From Candidatus Ruminococcus equi (lineage in GTDB: Bacteria; Bacillota; Clostridia; Oscillospirales; Acutalibacteraceae), in contig JAGHTC010000001.1 of assembly GCA_018065465.1 (NCBI GenBank), positions 1-41,580 of the forward strand: 41,580 nucleotides of DNA, in the 5' to 3' direction. Each line of letters opens with the position of its first letter. Positions within the stretch are counted from its first letter, which is position 1. The translations under genes and the position numbers were made by a program. Of this stretch, positions 39,752 through 41,580 are shown one piece after another. The notes below the pieces were generated by a model that saw nothing but the letters and a program-made list of their open reading frames with translations, was not told the DNA's origin and ran no database searches.

Positions 39752-41491
39752 TTAGTTATGTTTTTCTTCAAGTGCCGAATCATCGAGTTCGGTTTCTTCA
39801 AGACTTTGTAGCGGGTCAATGCCCTGCTCTTCTTCAAGTTCTGCTTTTGTCTTCATTTCGTAGATGTGATATTTGTTTGCAATTTCATCATCTATGCTCC
39901 AGGAAACAAGGTCGTGACCGACTCTTTGGTGCAGGTTGGGAAGTTTCATATAGTTTTTGTACTGCATTCTCAAAAATGCATCCATATCTTTAAGTGCCAT
40001 AGCCCTAACGCCCTCGAAGTTGATATCCTGATAAGGAAGCATTTGTTCTTCAACTTCGGCATGGGTGTAGGTCGGAGTATAGCAGGCAACGGTGGTAAGT
40101 CCCATTTCTTCTGCTTTTGAGTTGTATGTTGTGACCTTTTTGATGTATAACTTCTGGGTGAATTTCAGCGAAATCATATGGACTAAAAGTCGTCTTATTT
40201 CGTTATATATTCTTGCCCACCATTCATACGCCGATTTCGGCTTTTCGTCGTAAACCGCTTTTTCTTTGTAGCGGTTAAAGAGTTTGTGGTTGATGTTTTT
40301 CCAGAAAGTAACCGACGCTTTGAAACGCTGGCGTTCGTTTAAGGAATTCGGAATATAGTCAAACGGGAAAAGGTCAAGACAAATTCCCTTGTGGAACTTT
40401 CTCTTTTCGTTGTAGTTTGTGATGTAGGAAGTACCGTTTAATCTTATCTTTGAGAAAAGATAGGGGATAGTCGGGTCGGACTGTCTTGTTTGCAGGAAGA
40501 AATCTTCGCCGAGGTACTTTCCGCCTTCTTTTAGGAACTTGTTGTAATCGGCACGGAGCATACCGACATCAATATCGTCATCCCACGGAATAAAACCGCC
40601 GTGACGCATATAGCCGAGCATTGTACCACCGCAGACAAAGTAGCCTACGCCGATTTCACGGCAGACTCTGTCAAATTCTTTGAGCAATACAAGGTCGATT
40701 TTCTGGATTGTCCTTGTTTGTTCCATAAGAGCGTCGTCAATTTTAACAGTCCAGTAGTTTACGCATTTCGGGGCGTTAATCTCGACACCGTGAACCATAA
40801 TACGCTGTGTCGGGAAGATATCATCATATTTTACAAGAACGCTTCTTTTCGGAATCAGTCTTGTGATGAAGCCTGTGTTTTTATAACTTGTCGAAACGGT
40901 CTTGAGAAGTTTTCTGTAAGTTTTCTTCGGGTTTCGTTTCTGCCAGTAAATTGAACTGATGAAGAGGGGCAATACTTTTCTTGCCGACATCGGAACTGTA
41001 GTGGCGGGGGGAGTCATATTGACCATCTTGTTATATTTTTTGTTGAGTCGCTCAACTTTACGAAAATACATTTTCTGTTCTGCTTCCGAGTCGGGAACAA
41101 AGTCAAATGCAGAAAGTATAACCTCGGCTCTGTCGCGAACAATAAGGTCTTCGTGTTCGATTTCAATCTTTTTGCCGATTGCAAATTGAAGTGCTTTTGC
41201 ACCGCTGGGGTATCTTTCTCTTATAACAAATTCGAGTTCTTCTGCCTTTTCCTGCATGATTTCAACGAGTTTGTTGTAGTCGTCTCGAAGAAGTCCGAGT
41301 TCTGTTGGAGATTTAAGTCCGTTTGGGATAAAGTCGTTGTAATGTACGGCACCGACAAGCAGTTTTGAAAAAGCAAAATATTTGATGTTGTTTTCCGTAC
41401 AGATTTTGTCTATGGCAGAGAGAATTTCAGCACGCGCATCGTTTACAACATCGTGAGAAAGAAACTCTACCTTTTGAGTTATCGGTTTCAT
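39752..41491 (-). CDS. Two-domain LicD family phosphotransferase, N-terminal copy degenerate
   Basis: A 579-residue protein of the LicD/fukutin family, which moves a phospho-alcohol from a CDP donor to a glycan. The C-terminal copy is typical: YFVCGGTMLGYMRHGGFIPW, then DDDIDVGMLRADYNKF (304-319), later GICLDLFPFDYIPN. The N-terminal half (about 20-250) repeats the same order at a spacing of about 246 residues: AFSKLLVGAVHYNDFIPN, then GLKSPTELGLLRDDYNK (58-74), where the metal-binding aspartates are gone, then VILSAFDFVPDSEAEQK. It therefore looks like a tandem duplication with one inactive copy. It is the first gene of the operon, with AAGGAAAGG upstream. The acidic C-terminus (EETELDDSALEE) has no counterpart that I know. 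Confidence 0.9.
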   Translation of the reverse strand: MKPITQKVEFLSHDVVNDARAEILSAIDKICTENNIKYFAFSKLLVGAVHYNDFIPNGLKSPTELGLLRDDYNKLVEIMQEKAEELEFVIRERYPSGAKALQFAIGKKIEIEHEDLIVRDRAEVILSAFDFVPDSEAEQKMYFRKVERLNKKYNKMVNMTPPATTVPMSARKVLPLFISSIYWQKRNPKKTYRKLLKTVSTSYKNTGFITRLIPKRSVLVKYDDIFPTQRIMVHGVEINAPKCVNYWTVKIDDALMEQTRTIQKIDLVLLKEFDRVCREIGVGYFVCGGTMLGYMRHGGFIPWDDDIDVGMLRADYNKFLKEGGKYLGEDFFLQTRQSDPTIPYLFSKIRLNGTSYITNYNEKRKFHKGICLDLFPFDYIPNSLNERQRFKASVTFWKNINHKLFNRYKEKAVYDEKPKSAYEWWARIYNEIRRLLVHMISLKFTQKLYIKKVTTYNSKAEEMGLTTVACYTPTYTHAEVEEQMLPYQDINFEGVRAMALKDMDAFLRMQYKNYMKLPNLHQRVGHDLVSWSIDDEIANKYHIYEMKTKAELEEEQGIDPLQSLEETELDDSALEEKHN

Positions 41492-41580
41492 AAATTTTTC
41501 CCTTTCCTTATTTATGAAAATAATAAAGTCGAAAACACAATATATTGCATATCAACTCATAATATTAGCAATAATTATAC

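Overview
The window looks like a chromosomal segment of a low-GC anaerobic Firmicute of the class Clostridia, probably Ruminococcaceae/Oscillospiraceae. This rests on AT-rich codons, sigma-A promoters with exact 17-bp spacers, strong GGAGG-type ribosome sites, several TTG/GTG starts, and gene types common in gut Clostridia (PduL as stand-alone phosphotransacetylase, DegV, an iron-sulfur uracil-DNA glycosylase, CpsB/CpsD-type tyrosine phosphoregulation). The taxonomic call is an inference; there is no rRNA or marker gene to fix it.

Layout. 1-2117: start of a murI-like gene reading leftward, an unknown protein, pyrR and a small membrane protein. 2178-6771 (minus): an exopolysaccharide control operon reading PHP tyrosine phosphatase, Ig-like membrane protein, then two Wzz/tyrosine-kinase fusions. 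7082-20716 (plus): a 12-gene polysaccharide cluster with ugd, two glycosyltransferases, a UDP-sugar 2-epimerase, Wzy-like polymerase, Wzx-like flippase, and a WbpB/WbpE/WbpD set for a 2,3-diacetamido-hexuronic acid. A three-gene flavoprotein/iron-sulfur module sits inside that set. 20804-21744: a tRNA-Pro locus embedded in an array of repeats bounded by copies of the tRNA end, with a duplicated 5' half of the tRNA. 21963-32656: housekeeping genes (membrane protein, serCA, uracil-DNA glycosylase, pduL, degV, HprK-like kinase, tcdA, DAHP synthase, a LytS-type sensor kinase and its regulator). 32755-34868: an apparent 2.1-kb acquired island, flanked by short direct repeats, with a RAYT-transposase relic, a REP-like palindrome and a secreted Ntn-hydrolase lipoprotein. 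34900-35442: a DUF308-like membrane protein. 35519-41491 (minus): a tight five-gene operon of two-domain LicD protein, IspD/TarI-like cytidylyltransferase, GatZ/KbaZ-like protein, GatD-like polyol-phosphate dehydrogenase and acyltransferase-3.

How the genes work together. Most of the window serves the cell surface. The minus-strand CpsB plus kinase pair should set chain length and output of the polymer assembled by the divergent plus-strand cluster. The operon at the right end reads as a polyol-phosphate decoration system. By the families present I propose fructose-6-P to tagatose-6-P to galactitol-1-P to CDP-galactitol, followed by LicD transfer to a surface glycan. I know of no described CDP-galactitol pathway, and this is the most interesting hypothesis here. 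A second one is that the flavoprotein module inside the Wbp genes reoxidises the 2-hydroxyglutarate that some WbpB enzymes make. Both are inferences from gene content and residues, not demonstrated.
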